This document shows positions 24,918-34,526 of a DNA stretch of 64,000 nt, piece after piece (the first letter of the stretch is position 1; each line of letters opens with the position of its first letter). This DNA is from CAWDVR01 sp044869805. GTDB taxonomy: Bacteria; Acidobacteriota; Thermoanaerobaculia; Multivoradales; SZUA-115. The stretch covers positions 18,238 through 82,237 of the forward strand of contig JBIOXV010000111.1 in NCBI GenBank assembly GCA_044869805.1, written 5' to 3'. Position numbers and translations under genes: made by a program. Below the pieces are notes generated by a model. That model was given only the letters and a program-made list of their open reading frames with translations, did no database searches and was not told where the DNA came from.

Positions 24918-24940
24918 CCGGCACGGCAAGGCCGTGCCGG
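24918..24940. repeat. Perfect 10-bp hairpin upstream of the 291-aa exported protein gene
   Basis: CCGGCACGGC-AAG-GCCGTGCCGG, a perfect stem with a 3-nt loop. It lies 17 nt upstream of ATG 24957, just before the ribosome-binding site, with no U-tract. It could terminate upstream transcription or stabilise/regulate the mRNA leader. Confidence 0.55.
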
Positions 24941-24956
24941 ATCTGGAGGAGGAATC

Positions 24957-25832
24957 ATGCTCCACGCATTGTCTGCACCGAGCCGCTGCAACTTTGTTTC
25001 TTCTCTGGGCGCCACCGCGCTGGGCCGCGGCCTTCGCGCGCTCGCTCTTTTCGCCGTGCTCGCCGCGCCGGCGCTGCCCGCGCAAGCCGCCTCGTCGGAG
25101 TATCTGTTCGATCTGTCGGACGAGGAGATCCTGCGGCTGATGGACGAGTACGTGGGCGAAGGCCGCTACGACCGCGGCGAGGCCCTGGAGCGGATGAGCG
25201 CTCCCTTCGACTGCCGGTATCACGAGGAGCTGTGCTTCGAGATCGGCCGCGAGTACGCCTACCAGGTGCTGGAGCAGATCTGGATGCAGGGCCGTCGCGG
25301 CGCCGATCCCAAGGTCATCGCCGCCGAGGTGGAAGCGCTGCTGCCCAAGCTCGCGGCAAGCTACGTCGAGCTCCAGTTCCCGGACGGGATCGAGGAGCGC
25401 GACCCCTACCTCGGCGTGCCGGCGAGCGCGAACGTGCCGAGCGACTGCATCAGCCCGGTGGTGTACCAGACCAGCGGCTCGTTCCGGCTCCGCCAGTCGG
25501 CTTTCCGTATGGACGGCGTCCTGATCTTCGCCCCCTACGCCCAGGCCGCCTTCTTCAAGAAGAACTCCTGGGGAAACTTCAAGACCGAGAAGTCCGACCG
25601 GCTGCGGGTGGACGCCTCGTTCTTCGTCACCGGGCTGATCGCGCCGGAGCGCCTGGACCGCGCCAAGGAGCAGACCGACACCAAGCGGGTCACCATCGTG
25701 CTCGGGGGCTTCGACATCGGCAACGCGATCAGCAACATCCACGTCGAGGCCTGCGGCAAGGCGACCGACCAGGTCACCCTCCAGGCCTGCGCCTGCACCG
25801 GCGCCCGCCCCGAGATCTACGAGGGCCTGTAG
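24957..25832 (+). CDS. Exported protein of unknown function
   Basis: 291 aa. ATG 24957 follows GGAGGAGG, a very strong ribosome-binding site. A long signal peptide ends near PAQAA (about 44). The mature protein has no recognised family; helix-rich LFDLSDEEILRLMDEYVGEGRYDRGEALERM is followed by a beta-rich C-terminal half. It has six or more cysteines (FDC, ELC, SDC, EAC, LQACAC) that could form disulfides in the periplasm. A 10-bp hairpin sits in the leader, which suggests control at the mRNA level. It converges on the Oar-like receptor gene. Confidence 0.65.
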   Translation: MLHALSAPSRCNFVSSLGATALGRGLRALALFAVLAAPALPAQAASSEYLFDLSDEEILRLMDEYVGEGRYDRGEALERMSAPFDCRYHEELCFEIGREYAYQVLEQIWMQGRRGADPKVIAAEVEALLPKLAASYVELQFPDGIEERDPYLGVPASANVPSDCISPVVYQTSGSFRLRQSAFRMDGVLIFAPYAQAAFFKKNSWGNFKTEKSDRLRVDASFFVTGLIAPERLDRAKEQTDTKRVTIVLGGFDIGNAISNIHVEACGKATDQVTLQACACTGARPEIYEGL

Positions 25833-25867
25833 GAAGCCGGAGCCTCGCTCACTCGCAGCGGAAGGGA

Positions 25868-25892
25868 CCGCCGGGGAGGACTTCCCCGGCGG
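25868..25892. terminator. Bidirectional terminator-like hairpin between convergent genes
   Basis: CCGCCGGGGA-GGACT-TCCCCGGCGG is a perfect 10-bp stem with a 5-nt loop between the stops of the exported protein and the Oar-like receptor. There is no clear T-tract on either side, as is common in GC-rich genomes. Confidence 0.45.
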
Positions 25893-25921
25893 CCGTGGGA
25901 TGGGAGGTTCTGGCGTGGTGT

Positions 25922-28900
25922 CTAGCGGAAGTTGAGACGAGCGCCGACCCGGAAGATGCGGGGGTTGACCACCTCGCGCACGAAGTCGCCGCTGGAGCTG
26001 CCGACCGCGGAGACGGCGCCGGTCTCAAGGTTCACGAGCTGGCCGGCGAGCGCGCTGTCGCGCTGCAGGACGTAGGACTCGTTGGTCACGTTGAAGCCGT
26101 CGACCGACAGGGTGAGGCCGAAGTCGCCGAGGTCGATCTCCTTTTCCAGGCGCAGGTTGACCATCATGATGTCGTCCACCCGGAAACGCTCGACGTCGCC
26201 GACCACCAGCACGTTGCGGGCGCCGATCGCGTCCCCGGGGTCGAGGGCCACGTTGTAGGGCACGGGGTAGCCCTGGCGGCCGGTGATGTTGGCGGCGAGG
26301 TTGAAGCCCCAGGGCTTGGCCGGCGCCACCTGATAGAGGCCCGCCAGGTCGTAGGACCAGTTGCTGTTGATGAACACGTCGCCCTTGGGCCCGGAGTTGG
26401 TGAGGCCGCCGATCAGCACCGCGCCGCCGTCGATGCTGGCGCCGGGCAGGAAGCGGGTCGGGTCCTCGTTCTCGTGGTCCGGGACGCTCCACGTCCAGTC
26501 GCTCCAGGTGACGTGGCCGCGCAGCATCCAGCGGTCGGACAGACGCTTCTGCAGCGACAGGGTGGCTGCCAGGTACTCCTGCTCGGAGTCACCGTTCTCC
26601 TGCAGCACGCCGCCGTTGAAGCGCAGGCTCGGGTCGAGCGTGTAGACCGGCACGTCGAAGGGCGAGCCGTCCGGGAGCGTACCCTGCAGGCGGTGGGAGA
26701 GCACGTAGTCCTCGCGCCGTTCGTGGCGGCCCACGGAGCCGGCCGGGGCATCGGGGTCCAGCACCAGCCGCTCGAGGTCGACGACGTTCGAGTAGCGCCG
26801 CGCGGTGAGCGACAGGCCCGCCACCAGGTCCGGCTTCAAGGCGTGCTCGAAGCTCGCCACCAGCTCGTCGGTGATCGGCGCCTCGAGGTCCGGGTCGTCG
26901 GCGTTGACGGTGAACAGGCCGGGGTTCGAGGGGTCGACGCCCGCGTAGGTGAAGAAGGGGCCCACCTCGTCGGAGGTCAGAGCGAGGTCCTGGTTGCCGT
27001 CGTACCACACGAAGAAGCCGTACTGCGAGTTGGAGGGGTTGATATTGCTCACCTGGCCGGCCGAGAGCTGGTCGGCGAAGCGCGAGTAGGAGAGGCGGAC
27101 GAGCGTCTGGCGGTCCTCGCCCAGGGCGTAGGTCAGCCCCAGCCGCGGGGTGATCGTCTCCCACTCGAAGGCCGGCTCGCCGCCGGCATAGCGGCCGCCG
27201 GTGAGCACGCCGTCGGCGTCGAACGGCGCCGGGGCGATGGTCGAGGGCAGGTTGTTGCCGGTCTGCAAGTCATAGCGCAGCCCGAGGTTGGCGGTCAGAT
27301 TGCCCCAGGTCAGGGTGTCCTGCGCGAACAGGCTGCGGTACTCGTTCTCGGAAGCGGCGTTGCGCTCGGTGCGGGAGAAGCCGACGTAGACGTCGGGCCC
27401 GAGCGCCAGGTCGGCGCGGCCCACGATCTGCTGGCCGGGCCAGTTGGACGACGAAGTGACCTCCGCCTGGCGGTAGCCGGCACCGAAGCGCAGCTCGTGG
27501 CTGGTGGCGTCGGTGTTCCAGAAGTAGCTGCCCTCGAGCCTGGCCTGCTCCTGCGGCCGGTCGGTCGCGATGGAGAGGAAGCTGTTCTGCCACACGCGGT
27601 TGGGCAGCCGCACCACGTTGGGGAACGTCGGGTCGCCGATGCCGCCGCCCTGCGGCACCAGCTCGAAGCCGCCGTCGACGTAGGAGGCCATGCCAGAGAG
27701 GTAGAAGTTGGAGTTGACGAGGTGGGTGTCCTCGAGCTTGTAGATCTTGGTCGGGCCGCCCTGGTTGAAGGTCGTGGGCTGCGGCCGCAGCGGGCCGGCG
27801 TCGCGGCCGATCTTCACCTTCTCGCCGTTGTGGAAGAAGCCCACCAGCTCGTTGCCCGGGGCGAGCTGCACGTTGACCTTGGCGGCCGAGCTCTCGAGCT
27901 CAGTGGTGTCGGACACCTCGTCGATGGTGAGCGCCGAGATGTCCTGCACGCCGTAAGAGCCCCAGATCCAGACCTTGTCCCGCACCGCCGCGCCGCCGCC
28001 CTCGAGCCCGTAGTCCTCCACCTTCTGCGTGCGGTTGCCCTGCCGGAAGCGGGCCTGAGCGTTGCCGCGGTTCCAGGGCCCGGCCGTGCCGAAGTCGCCG
28101 GCGTCGGGCGCCAGGTCGGACTGCCACTCCTCGTCGGTCAGCAGGTAGCGGCCGGAGAAGCGCCACTCGTTGGTGCCGCGCTTGGTCACCATGTTGATGG
28201 CCACGCCGCCGGTGGCGAGCGACACGTCGGTGCCGCCGGTCGCGATCTGCATCTCGGCAAAGGCGTCGAAGTTGTAGTACGAGGGCGAGGAGCCGATCGC
28301 CGCCATGTCGGTGATCACCACGCCGTCCATCGCCCAGGTGGAGTTGCAGTTGTTGGTGCCCGGGCTGATGAAGTTCGACTGCTGGCCGCTCTCGCTGCCG
28401 CCGACGTTGATGCGGTCGCTGAGCACGCCGGGCGCCTGCGACAGCAGGGCCCAGGGGTCGCGCGAGGTGGGGAGCTTCTCGAGCTCGGCCTGGGTGATCG
28501 AGGGGCCGAAGGTGACCTGACGCTCGTTGATCAGCGCCGAGGCGGTGATGACGATGGTGTCTGCCACGTCGACTGACCTGTTATCCTTGGGTTGCGGCTC
28601 AAGGCGGAGGGGCAAGGTCACATCCCGGCCGACGCTCACTTTGACGGTGCGGACGCCGACCGAGACGAATCCTTCGAGCTCCGCCTTGAGCTCATACTCC
28701 CCCGGGGCCAATCCCAGGAATCGGAAGTTCCCCCGCGCGTCGGTCCTCGCCGCTTGCGGGGCGCCGAGGCCGCTCAGGGTGACGGTCACACCGGCGAGCG
28801 GCGCTCCGCTGCCGTCGGCGACGGTGCCGTACAGGTTGCCGGACTCCTGCTGCGCGGCGAGCGGCAGAGCGCAGGCGGCGAGCAGTGCGAGGTGGGGCAC

Positions 28901-28930
28901 CCACCTCCGCCAGAAGCTTGCGTTTCTCAT
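25922..28930 (-). CDS. Oar-like TonB-dependent-type outer-membrane protein (copy 1)
   Basis: 1002 aa. Signal peptide (ACALPLAAQ), N-terminal carboxypeptidase-regulatory-like domain (SGNLYGTVADGSGAPLAGVTVTLSG...FRFLGLAPGEYELKAELEGF), then a plug domain with GVLSDRINVGGSESGQQSNFISPG and GVVITDMAA, and a large beta-barrel to the C-terminus (VNPRIFRVGARLNF). This is the Oar/TonB-receptor layout frequent in Acidobacteriota and Myxococcota, thought to carry large substrates or act in adhesion. ATG 28930 follows GGAGG. The downstream neighbour gene is on the opposite strand; the upstream neighbour (29131-32019) is a paralogue. Confidence 0.88.
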   Translation of the reverse strand: MRNASFWRRWVPHLALLAACALPLAAQQESGNLYGTVADGSGAPLAGVTVTLSGLGAPQAARTDARGNFRFLGLAPGEYELKAELEGFVSVGVRTVKVSVGRDVTLPLRLEPQPKDNRSVDVADTIVITASALINERQVTFGPSITQAELEKLPTSRDPWALLSQAPGVLSDRINVGGSESGQQSNFISPGTNNCNSTWAMDGVVITDMAAIGSSPSYYNFDAFAEMQIATGGTDVSLATGGVAINMVTKRGTNEWRFSGRYLLTDEEWQSDLAPDAGDFGTAGPWNRGNAQARFRQGNRTQKVEDYGLEGGGAAVRDKVWIWGSYGVQDISALTIDEVSDTTELESSAAKVNVQLAPGNELVGFFHNGEKVKIGRDAGPLRPQPTTFNQGGPTKIYKLEDTHLVNSNFYLSGMASYVDGGFELVPQGGGIGDPTFPNVVRLPNRVWQNSFLSIATDRPQEQARLEGSYFWNTDATSHELRFGAGYRQAEVTSSSNWPGQQIVGRADLALGPDVYVGFSRTERNAASENEYRSLFAQDTLTWGNLTANLGLRYDLQTGNNLPSTIAPAPFDADGVLTGGRYAGGEPAFEWETITPRLGLTYALGEDRQTLVRLSYSRFADQLSAGQVSNINPSNSQYGFFVWYDGNQDLALTSDEVGPFFTYAGVDPSNPGLFTVNADDPDLEAPITDELVASFEHALKPDLVAGLSLTARRYSNVVDLERLVLDPDAPAGSVGRHERREDYVLSHRLQGTLPDGSPFDVPVYTLDPSLRFNGGVLQENGDSEQEYLAATLSLQKRLSDRWMLRGHVTWSDWTWSVPDHENEDPTRFLPGASIDGGAVLIGGLTNSGPKGDVFINSNWSYDLAGLYQVAPAKPWGFNLAANITGRQGYPVPYNVALDPGDAIGARNVLVVGDVERFRVDDIMMVNLRLEKEIDLGDFGLTLSVDGFNVTNESYVLQRDSALAGQLVNLETGAVSAVGSSSGDFVREVVNPRIFRVGARLNFR

Positions 28931-29058
28931 CTCCGTCCTCCGTAGTCATCGCGAGCACGGATCTCGTTCCATGCCGCGACCTGGCCCTAGAGCAACGGCG
29001 ATGCCAGCGCAGGAGCCGCCCAGAAAATCCTAGAAATACTCGGTTTTTCGGGCGACCG

Positions 29059-29079
29059 GAGGCGCCGCGACGGCGCCTC
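29059..29079. repeat. Perfect 8-bp inverted repeat between the two Oar-like genes
   Basis: GAGGCGCC-(5)-GGCGCCTC, followed on the plus strand by a smaller TTCAG-AAAA-CTGAA palindrome at 29080-29093. It lies 50-70 nt past the stop of the second Oar-like gene and 130 nt before the start of the first, so it may terminate one transcript or sit in the control region of the other. No T-tract. Confidence 0.45.
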
Positions 29080-29130
29080 TTCAGAAAACTGAAAGCTTTG
29101 TTCAAGGCGCCGTGCGGCGGCCGGGCGCGC

Positions 29131-32019
29131 TCAGTAGCTCAGCCGCAAGCCCAGCCGCAGCGTGCGCGGGTGGACCACCTCGCGCACGAAGTCGCCGCTC
29201 GCGGTCGAGAGCTGTGTCGAGCGCTGGAGCACAGTCGTGGAGCTGGTGGCGTTGAACGCGTCGAGCGACAGGGTCAGCTTCACCATGTCGATGGCGAAGG
29301 TCTTCTCCGCCCGCAGGTCGAGCAGGTGCAGATCGTCGAGCCGCAGCGCGTCGGCCTCGCTGGTGAGCAGCACCTGGCGCCGGCCGAGGCCGTCCCCGAG
29401 GTCCACGCTGCGGTGGTAGGGCAGCGGGTAGCCCTCGCGGCCATGCAGGCGCGCACCGAGATCGAAGCTCCAGCTCCTGTAGCGCGCCACGGCGTAGACG
29501 GCCGAGAGATCGTAGGACCAGCGTGAGGAGAGGAAGACGTCGCGGCGCTCGGCCGAGGTGGCGGGGATCAGCACCTGGCCGCCGTCGTCGAAGGCCGCCG
29601 GCACCGTCGGCGTCGGGTCCTCGCGCTCGGAGCCCGGCACCTTCCACCGCCAGTCGCCCACGGTGGCCTGGCCGCGCAGGCGCAGGCCCGCGAGGTCCCG
29701 CGCCTGGGCGTAGATCGTGAGCCCGCGGTACTCCTGCTCACGGTCGCCGTTCTCGAGCGCGAAACCCCCGGTGCCCTCGATCCCCGGCCGCAGGCGGAAG
29801 AGCTCGAGGCTCGCGGCCGAGCCGTCGGGCAGGAGCTCGACCACGGCCGGCGCGGGGACCGCCTCGTAGTCGTCGCGGCGGTGCGGACGAACCTGCCCCG
29901 TAAAGCCGTCGTAGACCAGCGCCTCGCGCTCGAGCACTCCCGTCACCCGGCGGGCCGCGGCCTGTGCTCCGAGCAGGAAGCGGCTGCCGAACAGCCGCTC
30001 GACCTTCAGTGTCAGCTCGTCGGTCAGCGGTGGATCGAGGCCGGGGTCGACGCGGTTCGACGAGCTGAGCGGCAAGGGATCGCCCGCGAAAACGAAAAGG
30101 TCGGCCTCGTCTTCGGTGAGCTCGAGATCGCCGTTCTGATCGAACCATACGAGCTCGAAACGCCCGGCCACGGCAGGGTTGGTGAAGCCGGCGATCGCGG
30201 TGCCGAGCGGATCGGCGAAGCGCCCATAGCCAGCTTCGAGGACGGTGTTGCGGCTCGAGCCCAGGGCGTAGGAAACGCTCAGGCGGGGCACGATCGACTC
30301 CCACTCGAAGCCGGCGCTCTGCTCCGGCGCCGAGCCGCCGCCGAGCACGAAAGGTCCGAGGCGCGCGGGCTCGATGGTAGTCGCGAGCTGGCGGCCACGC
30401 TGGCGGTCGTAGCGCAGGCCGGCGGTCGCCGTGAAGTTCCCGGCGGTCAAGGTGTCCGAGGCATAGGCGCTGGTGGTCTGCACCCGGTTGGCGATGTCGC
30501 CCTCGGTCTGCAAGTAGCCGGCGTAGATGCCGGGCAAGTACTCGACGTCGGCCAGGCCGACGAGCTGCGCGCCGGGCCACACCGAGACCGACCGCGCCTC
30601 GGCCTGGCGGAAACCGGCCCCGAAGCGCAGCTCGTGCTGGCGCTCGCCCGAGCCCAGGAACGCGGCGCCATCGAGCTTCGCCTGCTCCTGCGGCCGGTCG
30701 GTCGAGTAGAAGAGGTAGCTCCCCCGCCAGACGCCGTCCGGGCCGCGCACCGCGTTGGGCGCTGCCGGGTCCCCCACGCCACCGCCGCGCGGGCTCAGGC
30801 TGAAGCCGCTTTCCACCTGCGCGACCAGGCCGGTCAAGTAGAAGCTCGCGGTGAAGATGTGCGAGTCCTCGAGCTTGGCGATCTCGGTCGATCCGTCCTG
30901 GCGCCAGGCCGCGGGCCCCGGCCGCGCGAGGCTCTGGCCGCGGCCGTCGTGCTCCTTCTCGCTGCGGTGGAAGAAGCCGGACAGGTGGTTGAACTCCCCG
31001 ATCTGGGCGCTCAGCTTGGCGTCCCAGATCTCGAGGCCGATCGACTGCGGTTGGCCTTCGAGCCCAAGGGTGTCGGCGTCCTCGCGATCGTAGGCACCCC
31101 ACAACCAGACGTGATCGCGGATCAGCGGGCCGCCGACCTCGATGCCGGTCTCGCGCACCGTCTCGATGCGGCCGGCCGGCGCGAAGGAACCCTGCGCGTG
31201 GCCGAGGTTCCAGCCCCCGGGGCGGGCCAGGTCGTCGCGCGAGACGCCGGTGCCCGACTGCCAGCCGCCGTCGGCGACGAGGAGACGGGCCGAGCCCCGC
31301 CAGAGGTTCCCGGTGCCGCGCGTCGTGAGATCGATGGTGGCGCCGGCCGTGGCGAGGCTCGCATCCGCTCCCCCGACGCGGATCACGGCCTCGCTCAGCG
31401 CGCCGAAGTCGAAGTAGGTCGGCGAGCCGCCCAGCGCCGCGGCGTCGGTGATGGTCACGCCCTCGAAGATCCAGGTGGACGCCTCGGCGCTCGCGCCGGG
31501 GGCGACGAAACTCGGCTGCTGCCCGGCCTCGACCCCGGCCACGTTCTCGCGATCGAGGAGGACGCCCGGGGCGGCGGCGAGGAGCGACCATGGATCGCGC
31601 GCCAGCGGCAGGCGCTCCGCGTCCTCGCGGCTGATGGCGGTCGGCCCGGACATCCGGGGCTCGTCGAGGACCGGATAGCCGCAGGTGGTGGCGTAGCCCA
31701 TCGTCACCTCGAACTCCTTCCGCGTCTCCGTCGGGATCTCGGCGACGAAGGCCACGCCGTTGAAGCCTTCCAGGCGCACCGTAACCTCGTAACGCCCGGC
31801 CGCCGGCACCTCGATGCGAAAGCGCCCCTCGGCGTCGGTCTGGACACCCTGGGCAAAGCCCGCGGCGGACGCGTCGACCAAGGCCTCCGGCAGCGGCTGG
31901 CGCGTGGGGTCGAGAACCTGACCGGTGATCGCCAGCGGCACCTCGGCTCGCAGCGTTGCCGTGGACAAGGCGGCGACGGCGATCCACGCAAGGGCGGCAA
32001 TGCATCTACGAGGGCGCAT
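29131..32019 (-). CDS. Oar-like TonB-dependent-type outer-membrane protein (copy 2)
   Basis: 962 aa. Same plan as the 1002-aa paralogue: signal peptide (VAALSTATLRA), regulatory-like domain (AITGQVLDPTRQPLPEALVDASAAGF...GRFRIEVPAAGRYEVTVRLEGF), plug (APGVLLDRENVAGVEAGQQPSFVAPGA, FEGVTITDAAAL) and barrel ending LRLGLRLSY with the aromatic C-terminal residue. It shares long phrases with copy 1 (FYSTDRPQEQAKLDG against IATDRPQEQARLEG), so the pair arose by duplication. ATG 32019 has GAGGAG 7 nt upstream; an in-frame ATG at 32049 overlaps the stop of the VWA-like gene and would couple the two genes. Confidence 0.87.
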   Translation of the reverse strand: MRPRRCIAALAWIAVAALSTATLRAEVPLAITGQVLDPTRQPLPEALVDASAAGFAQGVQTDAEGRFRIEVPAAGRYEVTVRLEGFNGVAFVAEIPTETRKEFEVTMGYATTCGYPVLDEPRMSGPTAISREDAERLPLARDPWSLLAAAPGVLLDRENVAGVEAGQQPSFVAPGASAEASTWIFEGVTITDAAALGGSPTYFDFGALSEAVIRVGGADASLATAGATIDLTTRGTGNLWRGSARLLVADGGWQSGTGVSRDDLARPGGWNLGHAQGSFAPAGRIETVRETGIEVGGPLIRDHVWLWGAYDREDADTLGLEGQPQSIGLEIWDAKLSAQIGEFNHLSGFFHRSEKEHDGRGQSLARPGPAAWRQDGSTEIAKLEDSHIFTASFYLTGLVAQVESGFSLSPRGGGVGDPAAPNAVRGPDGVWRGSYLFYSTDRPQEQAKLDGAAFLGSGERQHELRFGAGFRQAEARSVSVWPGAQLVGLADVEYLPGIYAGYLQTEGDIANRVQTTSAYASDTLTAGNFTATAGLRYDRQRGRQLATTIEPARLGPFVLGGGSAPEQSAGFEWESIVPRLSVSYALGSSRNTVLEAGYGRFADPLGTAIAGFTNPAVAGRFELVWFDQNGDLELTEDEADLFVFAGDPLPLSSSNRVDPGLDPPLTDELTLKVERLFGSRFLLGAQAAARRVTGVLEREALVYDGFTGQVRPHRRDDYEAVPAPAVVELLPDGSAASLELFRLRPGIEGTGGFALENGDREQEYRGLTIYAQARDLAGLRLRGQATVGDWRWKVPGSEREDPTPTVPAAFDDGGQVLIPATSAERRDVFLSSRWSYDLSAVYAVARYRSWSFDLGARLHGREGYPLPYHRSVDLGDGLGRRQVLLTSEADALRLDDLHLLDLRAEKTFAIDMVKLTLSLDAFNATSSTTVLQRSTQLSTASGDFVREVVHPRTLRLGLRLSY

Positions 32020-32045
32020 GTGCGTTCTCCTCAGTTTTCTCCGCC

Positions 32046-34268
32046 TCATTCCCCCACCCCGAACCACGCTTCGCTGACCGCGCTCACCTTCCCGCCCCTT
32101 CCCGCCGCCGTCACCTCCAAACGGTACTCGCCGTCGGCGAGCCCCGCCGGGCTGAAAGAGGCGAGCAGGCGCTGGATGCCGCCGGCCGCGGGCTCGCGTG
32201 AGAGGAGCTTGAAGCTGCCGCCGCCGGCGGCCGAGCCGTCCGCGGCGAGGACGCGCGCCGAGATTGCGAGGTCTTTGGGCACCGAGCCCTGGAGCAGCAG
32301 CAGCACGGCGCGCGTGTCGCCGGGCGCCAGCCGCGGCTGGACGGCCGGCACCACGTCGCGCTCGCCCACCTTGAAGGGGTAGAGGGCGCTGGTCGAGCCG
32401 GCGTCGTAGCGGGTGACGAACCAGCCTCCTGCGAGATCGACGAAGAAGGGCGGCGCGAGGAAGGTTTCCTGGCCCTCGCTCGCCACGGTGAGCGGCAAGG
32501 CCCCCAGCCACGAACGACCACCTTCGACGTCGTCGACGACCAGGCGCAGTCGGTGCTCGCCCTCCGGCGCCACCAGGGCGCCGTAGAAACGGACGCCGTG
32601 CGCGGCCACCGCCGGCCCGGCCTGCGCGAGGTCGATGCCCAGCTCGTGGTCGAAAGCGCCGGCGATCGCCCCTGACTCGTCGATCAGGAAGGCGCGCAGG
32701 CGCAGGGTGCGTCGCGCGGCCTCGCCGACGCTCCCGAGGCTGCGGCCGGCCACCTCCACGAAGAAGGGCACCGGCGCCTTGCCGTCGTCGGGTTGCAGCG
32801 GAAAGGCCTGGGCGACGGCCTCGAGCTCCCCGCCTTCGCCGTCCCCGAGCAGGCGCTCGGCCTCGTCGAGCCGGTGCTCGAGGTCGCTCCGCTCGGCAGC
32901 CGGCTTGGGCGCGTAGTAACCCTCGCGGTGCTCGAGGCGATAGCCGTCGCGGTTCTCGAGCCGCACCTCGAGCTTGCGGTAGCGGCCGTCCTGGGGCAGG
33001 TCCGCCACCGAGAAGGAGAGCACGTAGGTGATGCGGGTCGTGGTGAGGATGCGGCGGGTGGCGAGCGACACGTCGCTGAAGTTCTCGTAGACCTCGCCGC
33101 CGGCGCCCTCGGCCATGTACAGCAGAGAGGCTCCCTTGAAGGCGATCGTCGGGGTGGGCCCGGGCTCGGGCGAGCCCAGCTCGTGCAGGCCGCCGCCGAA
33201 GGCGTCGGGCTGGCCCCTGAGGTCGACCGCCTGCACCTGCCAGCCGCTGCGCCTGAAGGCCTCGAACATCGCCTCCATGAACGGCGCCACCGCCTGCTTC
33301 TCGATCACCGCGCCGGACATGCCGCGCGACAGGTAGATCAGGTGCTTCTGGCCGTCCAGGTCGCGCAGCAGCGTGACCAGCTCGGAGATCGCCTCGGTGA
33401 AGGCGCGAGTGGCGGCGATCTCCACCCGCAGGTTGGCCTCGGCGCTGAAGCTCTCGGTGATCTCGCTGGCCTCGGAGAAGGCGAGACTCCCGACCGTAGG
33501 GTCGAGCCGGGTGCTGCCGTCGGCCGCCACGCCCAGGAGGCCGGCCGCCGCGAGCTCGTTGCCCGAGGCGATCGAGCCGGTCGCCGTGGCCCGGGGGCGG
33601 AGCCTGCCCTCGAGAGCTAGCGCCGCCGACGGCCCCAGGCGGGCCGAGAGGCGGGCGAGGCCGTCGCGCTCGGAACGGCCGCCGGCCTCCGCTTCCCGGC
33701 GCTGGAACGCCGCCCGCGCCGAGGCCACCGCCCGGCGGTCGCCCCGAAACACCGCGCCCAGGAGGTCGAGCGCCGCACGCAGCAGCTCGCGATCCGAGGT
33801 GAACCCGAGCAGGATCTGCGCTCCGTCCGACGCTTCGTAGGTGGCGATCGCGACCCGGTCCGAAGGATGGAGCTGCTTGTCGATCATCTGCGCGATGCCC
33901 CGGCGGGCACGCTCGAGGCTCCGCGCGTCGCCGAAGGCGAGGTCGAACAGCACCAGGAGGCTCCTGTGGGCTTGCTCGGAGCGGGGCGCCTCTGCCGCGG
34001 GCGCGGCGCCATCCACCGTCTGCGTGAGGTCCACCACTTCGAAGGAGGAGAGCTCACGCCGCTCGCCCTCGTCGAAGACCTCGAAGTCCTCCTCGGTGAG
34101 GCCCGACACGGGCTCGCCATCGCGGAAGACCTGCACCGGCACCTGCACCACGGTGACCGTGACCTGCTCGCCGAAGCCGCCGCGCGACGGCGCCTGCTGG
34201 GCCAGGGCCGGGAGCAGACAGGCGAGCCCCAGCAAGCTCGACAAGAAGAGACCGCGGCGACGAGTCAT
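32046..34268 (-). CDS. VWFA-related-domain protein (acidobacterial type)
   Basis: 740 aa. Signal peptide (SLLGLACLLPALAQ), then the VWFA-related opening VTVTVVQVPVQVFRDGEPVSGLTEEDFEVFDEGERRELSSFEVVDL, very common in Acidobacteriota. The following VWA fold lacks an intact metal-ion (MIDAS) DxSxS; the equivalent is FDLAFGD, so metal-dependent ligand binding is doubtful. A second half holds Ig-like beta domains. ATG 34268 is preceded by GGAGG; an upstream in-frame ATG at 34343 lacks a signal peptide. It probably forms an operon with the downstream Oar-like gene (stop and alternative start overlap at 32046-32049). Confidence 0.85.
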   Translation of the reverse strand: MTRRRGLFLSSLLGLACLLPALAQQAPSRGGFGEQVTVTVVQVPVQVFRDGEPVSGLTEEDFEVFDEGERRELSSFEVVDLTQTVDGAAPAAEAPRSEQAHRSLLVLFDLAFGDARSLERARRGIAQMIDKQLHPSDRVAIATYEASDGAQILLGFTSDRELLRAALDLLGAVFRGDRRAVASARAAFQRREAEAGGRSERDGLARLSARLGPSAALALEGRLRPRATATGSIASGNELAAAGLLGVAADGSTRLDPTVGSLAFSEASEITESFSAEANLRVEIAATRAFTEAISELVTLLRDLDGQKHLIYLSRGMSGAVIEKQAVAPFMEAMFEAFRRSGWQVQAVDLRGQPDAFGGGLHELGSPEPGPTPTIAFKGASLLYMAEGAGGEVYENFSDVSLATRRILTTTRITYVLSFSVADLPQDGRYRKLEVRLENRDGYRLEHREGYYAPKPAAERSDLEHRLDEAERLLGDGEGGELEAVAQAFPLQPDDGKAPVPFFVEVAGRSLGSVGEAARRTLRLRAFLIDESGAIAGAFDHELGIDLAQAGPAVAAHGVRFYGALVAPEGEHRLRLVVDDVEGGRSWLGALPLTVASEGQETFLAPPFFVDLAGGWFVTRYDAGSTSALYPFKVGERDVVPAVQPRLAPGDTRAVLLLLQGSVPKDLAISARVLAADGSAAGGGSFKLLSREPAAGGIQRLLASFSPAGLADGEYRLEVTAAGRGGKVSAVSEAWFGVGE

Positions 34269-34526
34269 CGATCCACCCCTCCGGGAAGCGTCCGGTAGAC
34301 GAGCACGCCTCGAAGCAAAGTCGGTGCCACGAAAATGCTGCATCTGGGGCCGCTCTTCGTCTTCTCGGGAGGACGCCCCCGGCCCCGGACCGCAGCGGCC
34401 CTGGGCCTGCGGTCGCCGGTCGCTCCGCTCTTGACTCGAACCCGGGCCGCGGCAAGAATCCCGGTAACAAAGAAGTTACAGCCCCTTAGGCCGCGAACTC
34501 GGGAGAAACCGAGTCAAGGAGACGCC

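Noticed and set aside
25232..28576. 1114-aa plus-strand open frame over the Oar-like gene
   Set aside because: Antisense shadow rich in Val/Gly/His; the minus strand has signal peptide, plug and barrel.
29059..29093. Intrinsic terminator after the second Oar-like gene
   Set aside because: Hairpin is good but no T-tract follows in the transcription direction; kept only as a repeat.
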